From Pyxidicoccus sp. MSG2 (lineage in GTDB: Bacteria; Myxococcota; Myxococcia; Myxococcales; Myxococcaceae): a stretch of 64,000 bases of DNA. The stretch lies in NCBI RefSeq assembly GCF_026626705.1, contig NZ_JAPNKC010000001.1, positions 5,456,001 to 5,520,000 on the forward strand. Reading direction: 5' to 3'. The notes beneath the pieces are model-generated. The model saw only the letters and a list, made by a program, of their open reading frames with translations, did not search any database and was not told the DNA's origin. Below, piece by piece: positions 49,469 to 58,949 of the stretch. Within the stretch, counting starts at the first letter, position 1. Each line of letters opens with the position of its first letter. A program made the translations under genes and the position numbers.

Positions 49469-50197
49469 TCAGCCCCGGTACTCGTGAACCCACACGTGCT
49501 CGAGCCCCCAGGTGAAGAGCATCCGGTGACGGGAAAGGACGGTGAATCCTTGGGACTCCACGGGTCTCGTCACGGTGAGGATGCGTGTGCCGGGGCGGCA
49601 GGTGCGGAAGCGCTCGACGAGGCGGGCCCGCGTCTCCGGGGTGAGGGCCGTCCAGTTGGTGAAGACATGGGTGGCGTCCGCGAGGTCCGCGTGGGTCGCG
49701 TCACCGACGACGAGCTGTGCGCCCGCGCGCTGCAGCGGCCCGGCGGCGAGGGCGACATGGCCCGGGAGCAACTCCACGCCGCGGGCCTTCGCGCCCAGCC
49801 ACCGCGCGGCGAGCAGCGTGCGCCCGCGCCCCGCGCCCAGGTCCACCAGGTGCCCGTCCTTCCCGAGCCCGGCCTTGCGGAAGAGCCACAGCGCGGTGTG
49901 CACGGGCGTCTCGCCGTACATCAGCTCGTTGAAGGTCTGCCCGCTGGCCTGGAGCAGGCGCGTCAGCTCGAAGGAGCGGCGCAGCCGGTAGGGGGACACG
50001 AGGGCTTCGCGCAGCCACAGGCCCAGGTAGGGCCCGAGCAGCCGGGGACGCCACACCAGCACCGCGAGGTCCCCGAGCCGCGTGAGCAGCTCGAGGACCA
50101 TGGACCACAGGCGGATGAGGATGAGCCGGGGGAGGGACACGGCGAGGTCGTCGTCGTGAGGTGCCTTCACCGGCGGGCTGGAGGGCTCCTGTGCCAT
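49469..50197 (-). CDS. SAM-dependent methyltransferase with N-terminal hydrophobic segment
   Basis: A 242-residue protein. A hydrophobic, amphipathic N-terminal region (PRLILIRLWSMVLELL, LAVLVWRPRLLGPYLGLWL) could associate with the membrane. The Rossmann core has the SAM loop HLVDLGAGRGRTLLAARWLGA near residue 118, then ARGVELLPGHVALA and AQLVVGDATHADLADATHVF. The C-terminus contains RILTVTRPVESQGF and ends with HEYRG. This resembles histone-lysine/DOT1-like and other class I methyltransferases; substrate unknown. The ATG at 50197 has only a weak ribosome site. Confidence 0.8.
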   Translation of the reverse strand: MAQEPSSPPVKAPHDDDLAVSLPRLILIRLWSMVLELLTRLGDLAVLVWRPRLLGPYLGLWLREALVSPYRLRRSFELTRLLQASGQTFNELMYGETPVHTALWLFRKAGLGKDGHLVDLGAGRGRTLLAARWLGAKARGVELLPGHVALAAGPLQRAGAQLVVGDATHADLADATHVFTNWTALTPETRARLVERFRTCRPGTRILTVTRPVESQGFTVLSRHRMLFTWGLEHVWVHEYRG

Positions 50198-50256
50198 GGC
50201 TTCGAGGTGCGCAGGATAGCACCCGTGCTGCGTGCGCTCGTGCCAGGGGAATGGGG

Positions 50257-50745
50257 CTACTCGGGACGCCGCGGGTGCCGTCCCGCGCGCAGGAAGGCGA
50301 GGATGGTGGCCTTGTCGCCGGTGGCCAGCTCGTAGGGAATGCCCGGGGCGATGACGCCCGGACGCGCGGCGAGGGCGTCCACGGCCTGCTGCGCCTGGGT
50401 GAGCTGGATGCCGGCTCCACCGCCGCCGAGCACGAGGGGCGCACCCAGCTTGAGGTCCAGCACGACGACCCAGCGCCGTGCGGGGCATGGCTCGGACATG
50501 TCGACGACGACGAAGTCCCCCGCGAAGCGGCGCTGGTCACAGCGGAAGACCCACATGTTCCGCTTGCGGCTGAGCAGCTCGCGCACGAAGGGCTTCTCGT
50601 CACTCTTCAGGGCGTAGCGCTCGGACAGGAGCGAGGCGGTGGAGAGGGAATGGCCCTCCTCCTTCGCGAGGAGCAGTGCCCATGGGTTGGCGTGCCCGAG
50701 CAACCGCAGGGTGACGGGCAGGACGATGGGTGGCTCGCGAGGCAT
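50257..50745 (-). CDS. Conserved myxobacterial hypothetical protein
   Basis: A 162-residue soluble protein. Notable stretches are LRLLGHANPWALLLAKEEGHS, KPFVRELLSRKRNMWVFRCDQRRF, FVVVDMSEPCPARRWVVVLDLKLGAPLVLGGGGAG and a C-terminal IPYELATGDKATILAFLRAG. The pattern suggests an alpha/beta fold with a Gly-rich loop, but no family is recognised. Start taken as ATG at 50745; longer frames cross the toxin stub. It faces away from the toxin-stub/Imm11 unit on the other strand, with 112 bp between them. Confidence 0.7.
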   Translation of the reverse strand: MPREPPIVLPVTLRLLGHANPWALLLAKEEGHSLSTASLLSERYALKSDEKPFVRELLSRKRNMWVFRCDQRRFAGDFVVVDMSEPCPARRWVVVLDLKLGAPLVLGGGGAGIQLTQAQQAVDALAARPGVIAPGIPYELATGDKATILAFLRAGRHPRRPE

Positions 50746-50857
50746 GCGTCGGATGGGTCCGCCAGCGGCAATCCACGATTGTGCTGCGTGGACCGCATCC
50801 ACGACCATTGTCTCCGCAGTGCGTAGACAATTGCGAGCGCCCGCAGCGGAGTCCCCT

Positions 50858-50983
50858 TTGACACGACTTTGGGCAGTGCCACTGCTCCTGTTGTTCGTTG
50901 GGTCGGGTTGTTCGACGGCCCGAGTCGTACGCCTCCAGGCGGACCATGACGTCACGCTCGTCACCGACGGGGCAGCCCCGTAG
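50858..50983 (+). pseudogene. 41-codon remnant of SitA-type lipoprotein toxin
   Basis: A TTG start at 50858 with GGAG six bases upstream opens a reading frame of only 41 residues. It encodes a lipoprotein signal and lipobox (WAVPLLLLFVGSGCSTARVV), then about 20 residues (RLQADHDVTLVTDG) before TAG at 50981. CST-x-RVVRL is the usual beginning of myxobacterial exchange toxins of several hundred residues. Here the whole body is missing and the stop sits nine bases before an Imm11-like gene. The simplest explanation is a deletion that removed the toxin body and kept the signal and the immunity gene; a genuinely short lipopeptide is the alternative. Confidence 0.7.
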
Positions 50984-50992
50984 GTTTCACCC

Positions 50993-51559
50993 ATGTCCCG
51001 GCGCTTCTTCGAGCTACACGATGACGTCCATGTACCCGGACGCTGGCACCTGGACGCGCCCACTGACAGCAGGGGCCGTGAGGTGAAGGACCCTGACAGG
51101 TTCAGGCAGGGGACCCCGGTCCACGTGAAGGGGCGGCTGCGCATTCCCATTGAAGAGCCGGGACGCTCCCTCGACTTCACCGAGGCGGGGCTGCGCATCC
51201 CCGTCGTTCACGTCAGGGTGGCGACGCTCTTCTCGGAGCTGGCCCCCGAGGACGTGCAGCTCATCCCCGTGGACATCGAGGGACATCCAGACCAGTACCT
51301 GCTCCTGGTGGCCACCCGCCTCATTCGCTGCATCGACGAGAAGGCGTCCCGGATTCAGCGCTGGACGCATGAGGACGGAGTGCCCGAGAAGGTTGGCCAG
51401 TACGCCTTCGTGCGCGGCCTACGAATCGACAAGTCGAAGGTGGGCGATGCCAGGGTGCTCCGGCCCGAGGGGTGGACTGGAGCACTCATCATCTCCGAGG
51501 CCCTCAAGACTGAGCTGGAGCGCATCCAGGCCACGGGCGTGAAGCTCACGGAGGTGTAG
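50993..51559 (+). CDS. Imm11-like (DUF1629) immunity protein, orphan
   Basis: A 188-residue protein related to the one at 28.6-29.2 kb: RRFFELHDDVHVPGRWHLDAP, LFSELAPEDVQLIPVDIEGH, LLVATRLIRCIDEKASR, and ARVLRPEGWTGALIISEALKTELERI parallel the other copy throughout. It would protect against a cognate toxin, but none is encoded here: only a 41-codon toxin stub precedes it by nine bases. Start ATG 50993 with TTTCACCC upstream and no strong ribosome site, so translation may depend on the stub. Confidence 0.82.
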   Translation: MSRRFFELHDDVHVPGRWHLDAPTDSRGREVKDPDRFRQGTPVHVKGRLRIPIEEPGRSLDFTEAGLRIPVVHVRVATLFSELAPEDVQLIPVDIEGHPDQYLLLVATRLIRCIDEKASRIQRWTHEDGVPEKVGQYAFVRGLRIDKSKVGDARVLRPEGWTGALIISEALKTELERIQATGVKLTEV

Positions 51560-51627
51560 TCCGCATCTCGCCAATGCAGGAGGAGCCCCTCGCGCGTTCC
51601 ACGTCGTGGAGACTGCCCCTCGGGAAT

Positions 51628-53502
<1,875 letters not shown>

Positions 53503-53627
53503 GACCTTGGTCAGGGGCTTTCAAATGAAAGCCACGAGGACGGTTATATCGCCTGAGCAGGGAATCGCATGGGGGTCAGTCCAGACACGGGCTGCGCTTT
53601 GAGGAGCAAGCGGTCCTGTGGAAGAGC

Positions 53628-53642
53628 GTACCCGAGGGGTAC
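53628..53642 (-). terminator. Short hairpin downstream of epsA
   Basis: GTACCC (53628-53633) and GGGTAC (53637-53642) form a six-base stem with a three-base loop just after the epsA stop (minus strand). No T run follows, so it is weak as a terminator. It is the only structure seen at the end of the eps operon. Confidence 0.3.
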
Positions 53643-53645
53643 CCG

Positions 53646-54449
53646 CTACTCCGCCTTCCCACCCGTCCGCTGCCAGAACTCGCGCAGCAGAATCGTGGCG
53701 AAGCGCGAGTCATTCAGGATGTACCGGCGCCACAGTCGCTTCGGCTCATTGGCCAACCGGTACAGCCACTCGAAGCCCGCCTTCGCAATCCACTGCGGCG
53801 CGCGCTTCGCCGTGCCGGCGATGAAGTCGAACCCCGCGCCCACGCCAATCGCCACGGTGGGCCCCAGCTTGTGCGCCACCTGCGAAATCCACACCTCCTG
53901 CTTCGGGCTGCCCAGCGCCACGAAGAGCAGGTGCGGGTCCTTCTCGCGAATCTTCGCCACAATCGGGTCGTTCTGCGCGTCGCCCGCGTCCAGCTTCACC
54001 ATGGGCGAGTCCCAGCCCACGACCTCAATCCCGTACTTCTCGCGGACGGTGTTCGCCACCTTCTCCGCCACGCCCGGGCCCGCGCCCATCAGGTACACGC
54101 GCCACTTGCGCTCCGCCCCCGCCTGCATCAGCGGAAGAATCAGGTCCGAGCCCGCGATCCGCTCCGGCAGCGACACGTCCATCGCCTTGGACGCCCAGAC
54201 AATGGGCATCCCATCCACCACCGAAATCGTGGCGCGCGAGTACGCCTCGCGGAACTCCGCGTTGTCCTCGGCCAGCACCACGTGGTCCACGTTGGCCGTG
54301 AAGACGTAGCCACCCTGGTGCAAATCCACCAGGCGGCCAATCTCGCGGATGGCCTCCTCGAAGGTGAGCTGGTCGATGGCGAGCTGGCCAATGCGCAGGC
54401 GCGGCTTGCCGGTGGAGAAGGAGGACGTCGAAGGGGACGCGGCGTTCAT
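53646..54449 (-). CDS. epsA: EpsA-like WecG/TagA/CpsF-family glycosyltransferase
   Basis: A 267-residue GT26 family glycosyltransferase, probably acting on a lipid-linked intermediate of exopolysaccharide. Signatures: YVFTANVDHVVLAED, VVDGMPIVWASKAM, the glycine-rich YLMGAGPGVAEKV, and LFVALGSPKQEVWI with the family GxPxQE motif, then a basic C-terminal amphipathic region (WLYRLANEPKRLWRRYIL) that can sit on the membrane. The start overlaps the end of the GH44 gene by four bases (ATGA). Order and family match M. xanthus epsA, next to epsB. It is the last gene of this operon in the direction of transcription. Confidence 0.92.
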   Translation of the reverse strand: MNAASPSTSSFSTGKPRLRIGQLAIDQLTFEEAIREIGRLVDLHQGGYVFTANVDHVVLAEDNAEFREAYSRATISVVDGMPIVWASKAMDVSLPERIAGSDLILPLMQAGAERKWRVYLMGAGPGVAEKVANTVREKYGIEVVGWDSPMVKLDAGDAQNDPIVAKIREKDPHLLFVALGSPKQEVWISQVAHKLGPTVAIGVGAGFDFIAGTAKRAPQWIAKAGFEWLYRLANEPKRLWRRYILNDSRFATILLREFWQRTGGKAE

Positions 54450-56659
54450 GGCTTCTTCACCGTCAGGTCGAGCACCGTCATGGAATAGGGCGGCAGGCGC
54501 TGCGTCAGCGAGCCCTCCGCCTTCGCACCGGGAGTCTGCTCGGCGAAGCCCCCCGGCGCGCCCGAGTAACCCAGCACGCGCACGCTGTCGAGCGTACCGC
54601 AGCCCTTCAGCTCAATCTGGGCCTGCGCGGCCTCGTCGGGGTTGAAGTTGAGGACCACCGCCACCAGCTTCTTCCCCGAGTCGTCCCGCGAGACGAACAG
54701 GCTGGTGCCGTCCGCCGCCTTCGCCGGCACCCAGTTGTCCTGGAAGCGGCTGCCCTTGCCGTCGAAGTCGCGGTACGCGCGGAACGCCCAGAACACCGGC
54801 GAGCCGTCGGGCGGGTACTGCCAGAAGAAGGCGGAGAGGATGTTCTCCTGCGCGAAGCGGCCCAGGGCCTCGGCCTGCGCCAGGCCGCCGCTCATGTGCC
54901 TGAAGGCGCCGAAGTTGTACTCGCCAATGGAGATGCCCCGGCCCGGGTAGTTCGCCGCAATCCACTCCTTCATCCGGGGGATGAGGCGCACGGGCTCGCC
55001 AATCCAGGACTCGTCCTTGTAGGTCGGGTCCCACAGCCCGCGCACGCTGCGGATGCGGCGCGCGTTGGTGTCCTTGTCCGTGTTGCCGTCCAGCCCCACG
55101 CCCACGTTGGTCTGCGGGTAGAAGTGCAGGTCCACCACGTCAAGGATGCGCGTGCCCGTCTTCTTCTCGTGCTCGCGCAGCTGCCGCAGGTACCAGGGCA
55201 GCAGCGGCTCGTTGCCGTGCGCGAGCCGGTCCGAGTGGTTCATCTTCCCCGGCGCGAAGTCGGCCGCGGACCAGAGGTAGTTCGTCCAGCCCCACTCGGC
55301 CGGGCCGGCGATGACGGCCTCGGGGTCCGTCTTCCGCACCGCGGTGCCGTACGCAATCGTCCGCTTGAGCAGCTCGTCATAGCCGAGCGGCTCGGGGAAC
55401 ACGTCGCGGTGCGTGGAGTTCCAGAGCATCGGCTCGTTGTCCAGGATGTACATCTGGACGCCGCGCGCACCGCGGGCCTTGTCCTTCTCGCGGATGGACG
55501 CAATCCACTCGGCGATGAACTCGGGCGGCGCCTCCACGCTGGTGAGCGAGGGCTCGCCGGGCTTCAGCGGGGTGCCGTCCCGGCTGGTGCCATTCCCGTT
55601 GCCGTTGTCATCGCGTTGCTGCTCGCCGAAGCGGGACACCGGGAAGCCGGCGGACTTCGTGTCCTTGGCCACCCAGCCCAGCATGGGCACGGTGAGGGCG
55701 GACTGGATGCCGCGCTTGCGGTTGGTCTCCAGGAAGTCGTCGGAGGAGACGCCGATGTCGACGTTCTCGTAGTACCAGTCGTTGGCGGTGTTCCACGCGC
55801 CGCCCAGCTTCCAGTTGTAGCGGGACGTGGGGTTGCCGCCCCAGCGGCGCGCGCTGGCGCCCATGCGGAACTGGTGCGTGTCCTGCTTCTCGTGCAGGCC
55901 GTCGAAGGCGATGCCGTAGATGAGCGGGCTGATGCGGTGGCCGGGCGCGGTGCAGTCGATGGACATGCGCGCCTCGCGGCCGGTGCCCTTGCCCGTCTTC
56001 CCGCCTCCCGCGGCGAGCGCGGCCGCCACTTCCGGCGGCAGCGGGACGAGCGCCACCTTGTCGAAGAGCACCCAGTCCCGGCCCACGTCCTTGGACGCGC
56101 GCAGCACCACGCGGTCGAACGTCTCGCCGCGCGGGTTGAGCAGGTCCATGGGGATGACGACCTCCGTCCACTCGCCGTCCTTCTTGACCTTGAGCTCGGG
56201 CGTCACCGGGACGCGCGGGAAGGTGGCGGCGCCGGGGGCGTCGAGGCGCGCCTCCAGGAACTCGCCGTAGGCCTCCGGGGCGCTGAAGCGGAACGTGAGC
56301 GCACCGAAGCCTCCCTCCAGCTTCGGCCGGTAGAGAATCCACCCGCCGTAGTTGAACAGGCGCATGCGCGCCGGAGCGCCCTTCGGCAGCTCGCGAGGCG
56401 ACCAGCCGATGTCATTCCACCCGGAGGACAGGCCGCCGTCGTAGACCATGACGGGCGTGGTGGACGGGGCAGGCGTGGGGGCTGCTGCTCCGCTCGCCGG
56501 GGTCTCCGTCGCCGGAGCCTGGGCCTCCGCGCCCGAGCCACCCGTGCCCGCCGCGTCCGTACCCATCCGTGCAACCGCCACCGTTCCGCCCGCGAGCAGG
56601 GCGCACGACAGCACGGCCGCGCCAGCCTTCATCCGCGCACGCTTCACACCATCCTCCAT
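54446..56659 (-). CDS. epsB: EpsB-like GH44 endoglycanase
   Basis: A 737-residue secreted glycoside hydrolase. A signal peptide (MKAGAAVLSCALLAGGTVAVA region; N-terminal hydrophobic run near 12-30) is followed by a Pro/Ala linker, an N-terminal beta-domain, and the GH44 catalytic domain. Family marks: RRWGGNPTSRYNWKLGGAWN (~265-285), MYILDNEPMLWNSTHRD, AGPAEWGWTNYLW, VVDLHFYPQTN and ISIGEYNFGAF, where the two catalytic Glu residues are expected (DNEPM and GEYNF). It probably trims the secreted polymer. Starts 27 bp after the acetyltransferase gene and overlaps epsA by four bases. Confidence 0.93.
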   Translation of the reverse strand: MEDGVKRARMKAGAAVLSCALLAGGTVAVARMGTDAAGTGGSGAEAQAPATETPASGAAAPTPAPSTTPVMVYDGGLSSGWNDIGWSPRELPKGAPARMRLFNYGGWILYRPKLEGGFGALTFRFSAPEAYGEFLEARLDAPGAATFPRVPVTPELKVKKDGEWTEVVIPMDLLNPRGETFDRVVLRASKDVGRDWVLFDKVALVPLPPEVAAALAAGGGKTGKGTGREARMSIDCTAPGHRISPLIYGIAFDGLHEKQDTHQFRMGASARRWGGNPTSRYNWKLGGAWNTANDWYYENVDIGVSSDDFLETNRKRGIQSALTVPMLGWVAKDTKSAGFPVSRFGEQQRDDNGNGNGTSRDGTPLKPGEPSLTSVEAPPEFIAEWIASIREKDKARGARGVQMYILDNEPMLWNSTHRDVFPEPLGYDELLKRTIAYGTAVRKTDPEAVIAGPAEWGWTNYLWSAADFAPGKMNHSDRLAHGNEPLLPWYLRQLREHEKKTGTRILDVVDLHFYPQTNVGVGLDGNTDKDTNARRIRSVRGLWDPTYKDESWIGEPVRLIPRMKEWIAANYPGRGISIGEYNFGAFRHMSGGLAQAEALGRFAQENILSAFFWQYPPDGSPVFWAFRAYRDFDGKGSRFQDNWVPAKAADGTSLFVSRDDSGKKLVAVVLNFNPDEAAQAQIELKGCGTLDSVRVLGYSGAPGGFAEQTPGAKAEGSLTQRLPPYSMTVLDLTVKKP

Positions 56660-56686
56660 GAGCTTCCTTCCCCCGGCAGCAGCGCC

Positions 56687-57250
56687 TCAGAGCGCGACGT
56701 CGTCCTGGTCCTTGCGCGGGAAGATGCGGGCGGGAATGCCCACGGCCACGCTGTCGGGAGGAACGTCCTGGAGCACCACCGCATTCGCGCCAATCCGCGA
56801 GCGCGCGCCGATGCGCACCGGCCCGAGGATGCGCGCCCCGGCGCCAATCCACACGTCATCCTCGATGACGGGGTAGCCGTTGTCCTTCGCGGTGCCCACG
56901 GTGTTGTTGCCGTAGAAGCGCACGCGGTCGCCAATCTTCGCGTCGCCGCCGATGACGACGCCCAGGCTGTGCACGAAGTACACGCCGCTGCCGAGCGTGA
57001 CGTCCTTGCCGATTTCAATCCCCATCACCGCCGTCTGCGTCACGCGCAGCACGTGGTTGAGCAGGGGAATCCGGTACGTGAGCGCCGCCTCGCGGGCGCG
57101 GTTGAGCGCGGTAATCCGGTACGAGTCGCTGGTCAGCACCACCCGGGCGATGGACTTCGCGTCCGAGGAGCCATTCGCGGCCTTCGCCAGCTCCAGCGCG
57201 TCCGTGACGAGCGAGCCAATCATCGACGTCTTGAGCTTCATGGTGCCCAC
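56687..57250 (-). CDS. epsC: EpsC-like serine O-acetyltransferase-type hexapeptide transferase
   Basis: A 187-residue left-handed beta-helix acyltransferase. The N-terminal helices (KTSMIGSLVTDALELAKA...) and the hexapeptide core (IGKDVTLGSGVYFVHSLGVVIGGDAKIGDRVRFYGNN, in repeats of the form [LIV]GxxxxI) are typical of the CysE-like branch: the central segment VHSLGVVIGG supplies the catalytic His. In polysaccharide loci such enzymes usually acetylate sugars. The GTG at 57250 follows the glycosyltransferase stop directly (TGAGTG); an ATG at 57241 is the alternative. Confidence 0.9.
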   Translation of the reverse strand: MGTMKLKTSMIGSLVTDALELAKAANGSSDAKSIARVVLTSDSYRITALNRAREAALTYRIPLLNHVLRVTQTAVMGIEIGKDVTLGSGVYFVHSLGVVIGGDAKIGDRVRFYGNNTVGTAKDNGYPVIEDDVWIGAGARILGPVRIGARSRIGANAVVLQDVPPDSVAVGIPARIFPRKDQDDVAL

Positions 57251-58264
57251 TCAGTCCTCTCGCCCTTGCAGGTAGCGGGCGACCTCGCGGGCGACGCCCG
57301 TCCAGCCGCCGGCCTCGTTGCGGGCGCCGCGCAGGTACTCCATGCCGTACGCCACGGAGGTGCCGGCGAAGGCGGCCTTCTCCAGCCCCAGCTTGTCCGC
57401 CGTCTTCGCCACGTTCATCACCGTGTTCGTCAGCACGCGCGTGGCCTCGGGGGCGACGACGGTGGCGGCGAGCAGCGGGCGGGCCAGCGGGTTGGTTTCG
57501 AAGAGCAGGCGCCACGGATTGAGGCCGCGCCGGTCCGGGTGCTTGCGCGCCACCTGCGTGTCGAACATGCCGTAGCGGTTGGCGCGCTTGAGCCAGCGCT
57601 CGAAGGACACGTGGTCGCTGCCGTGCAGCACGTACGCGTCGCTGGCGAAGACGAAGGTGCAGCCGGCCTTCTCCAGGCGGACGCCCAGCTCCACGTCCTC
57701 GGACTGGCCCAGGGACTTGTCGAACCCGCCCACGCCCACGTAGTCGGCGCGGTGGAAGGACACGTTGCCGGTGTAGAGGTGGTTGCCGCGAGCGCGGGCG
57801 CCGGGGGCGGACAGCTCGTCGGCCATGCGGCCGTTGAGGTACGCGTACCAGCGCTCGAACAGCGGCATGTCGCCAATGGACGGGTCCGGGCGGATGCGGC
57901 CGAGCACCACGTGGCGCGAGCCGGGCGGGTGGTGCGCCAGGTGCCGCTCCAGGAAGTCCGGGGCCACCTGCATGTCGTCATCGGTGACGAGGACGACCTC
58001 ACCGCGCGCGGCGATGACGCCCCGGTGGCGCGCGGCGGCGGCGCCGGCGTTCTGCTGCACCTCCACGCGCAGGCTGTACGGGAGCTTCTGCTCGAGCAGC
58101 GGCTCGCGCACGGGCTCCTTCGAGCCGTCGTCCACGACCACGACTTCGAACTGCTCGGGCGGGAGCGTCTGGCCGGCGAGCTGCCACAGCAGGCGGGTGA
58201 TGAGCGGCAGCCGGTTGTAGGTGGCGATGACGACGCTGAGGCGGGGTGTGGAGGCGGCGGTCAT
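57251..58264 (-). CDS. epsD: EpsD-like family 2 glycosyltransferase
   Basis: A 337-residue GT-A enzyme. Nucleotide-sugar motifs: LSVVIATYNRLPLITRLLWQ near residue 9, VVVVDDGSKEPV with DDG, EVVLVTDDDMQVAP with the DxD-like metal site, and GQSEDVELGVRLEKAG, the ED-containing acceptor motif. The C-terminal region is rich in hydrophobic turns (LARPLLAATVVAPEATRVL) that may touch the membrane. It overlaps the upstream gene by four bases (ATGA) and is directly followed by epsC. It adds a sugar to the growing exopolysaccharide repeat unit. Confidence 0.92.
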   Translation of the reverse strand: MTAASTPRLSVVIATYNRLPLITRLLWQLAGQTLPPEQFEVVVVDDGSKEPVREPLLEQKLPYSLRVEVQQNAGAAAARHRGVIAARGEVVLVTDDDMQVAPDFLERHLAHHPPGSRHVVLGRIRPDPSIGDMPLFERWYAYLNGRMADELSAPGARARGNHLYTGNVSFHRADYVGVGGFDKSLGQSEDVELGVRLEKAGCTFVFASDAYVLHGSDHVSFERWLKRANRYGMFDTQVARKHPDRRGLNPWRLLFETNPLARPLLAATVVAPEATRVLTNTVMNVAKTADKLGLEKAAFAGTSVAYGMEYLRGARNEAGGWTGVAREVARYLQGRED

Positions 58265-58788
58265 GGCTTCTTCTTCTTGTCCTGCGCGGCCTTGGCCTTC
58301 TTCTTCTTGGCCTTGGGGAAGATGACGCTGCCCACGAAGCGCTCCGCGCCCACGTACTCCATCGTCTTCCGGGCGGCGCTGAACTCCGTGTCACCGAGCC
58401 CGACGCAGAGCAGGACGCCGTCGGAGGCGAGCGCCAGGGGCAGGCTGGCGGGGTGGGTGAGGAGGGAGTCGAGGACGACGACGACGCGCTCACCCTGGGC
58501 GACGCGCTCGCGCAACTGCACGACGAGGCGCGTGGCGTCTCCGGGGGAGATGCCGGTGGCGTCCTGGAGGTGGATTTTCTGCGAGTACGCGTAGGGCGCG
58601 CCGGCCTCGAGGATGGCGGTGGCGGCCTCGAGCGCGGGCCCGCCGGGTTGGGCGGGGACGATGGTGAGGTAGGACCAGGCGCGGCGCTCGAGCGCGAACC
58701 ACAGCCGTTGCAGCTCCGGAGATGGCACGGAGCTGTCGGGCGGAGCGGCATCCGCGGGACTGGAGGGTGCGCTGGAGTCGGCGGCCAT
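58261..58788 (-). CDS. Hypothetical protein of the eps operon, CpsD/BY-kinase-like fold without P-loop
   Basis: A 175-residue soluble protein. The N-terminal 25 residues are Ser/Ala/Pro-rich. The rest reads as an alpha/beta NTPase-like fold: LQRLWFALERRAWSYLTIVPAQPG, TRLVVQLRERVAQGERVVVVLD, LPLALASDGVLLCVGLGDTEF and a Lys-rich tail (KAKKKKAKAAQDKKKKP). It resembles the C-terminal, ATP-binding half of BY-kinases of polysaccharide export, but the Walker A motif is replaced and no Tyr cluster is seen, so it may act as a non-catalytic partner. Overlaps epsD by four bases; ATG at 58788. Best considered a conserved eps-operon protein. Confidence 0.65.
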   Translation of the reverse strand: MAADSSAPSSPADAAPPDSSVPSPELQRLWFALERRAWSYLTIVPAQPGGPALEAATAILEAGAPYAYSQKIHLQDATGISPGDATRLVVQLRERVAQGERVVVVLDSLLTHPASLPLALASDGVLLCVGLGDTEFSAARKTMEYVGAERFVGSVIFPKAKKKKAKAAQDKKKKP

Positions 58789-58949
58789 GGGGAGGCGCCC
58801 GGTATAGCGCAACGCGTGGCGGGGGCCCAACGACCTGCCCGGGCGGGCAGGAGAGCGGGTGTTGGTTGCCCTGCTCCCAGGGATTTCGCGGGCTTCTCGT
58901 GGGGGAGGGGGCCGGCCGGGCGCCACGTGGGCGCCCGGCGCCGCCTGGC

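Noticed and set aside
51595..51615. GTTCCACGTCGTGGAGAC as a parS site near 51.6 kb
   Set aside because: It has a two-base insertion in the core and loses the palindrome; a similar coding string occurs near 62.38 kb.
54896..58594. 1232-aa plus-strand ORF opposite the eps genes
   Set aside because: It runs antisense to four recognised genes and has shadow-frame composition.
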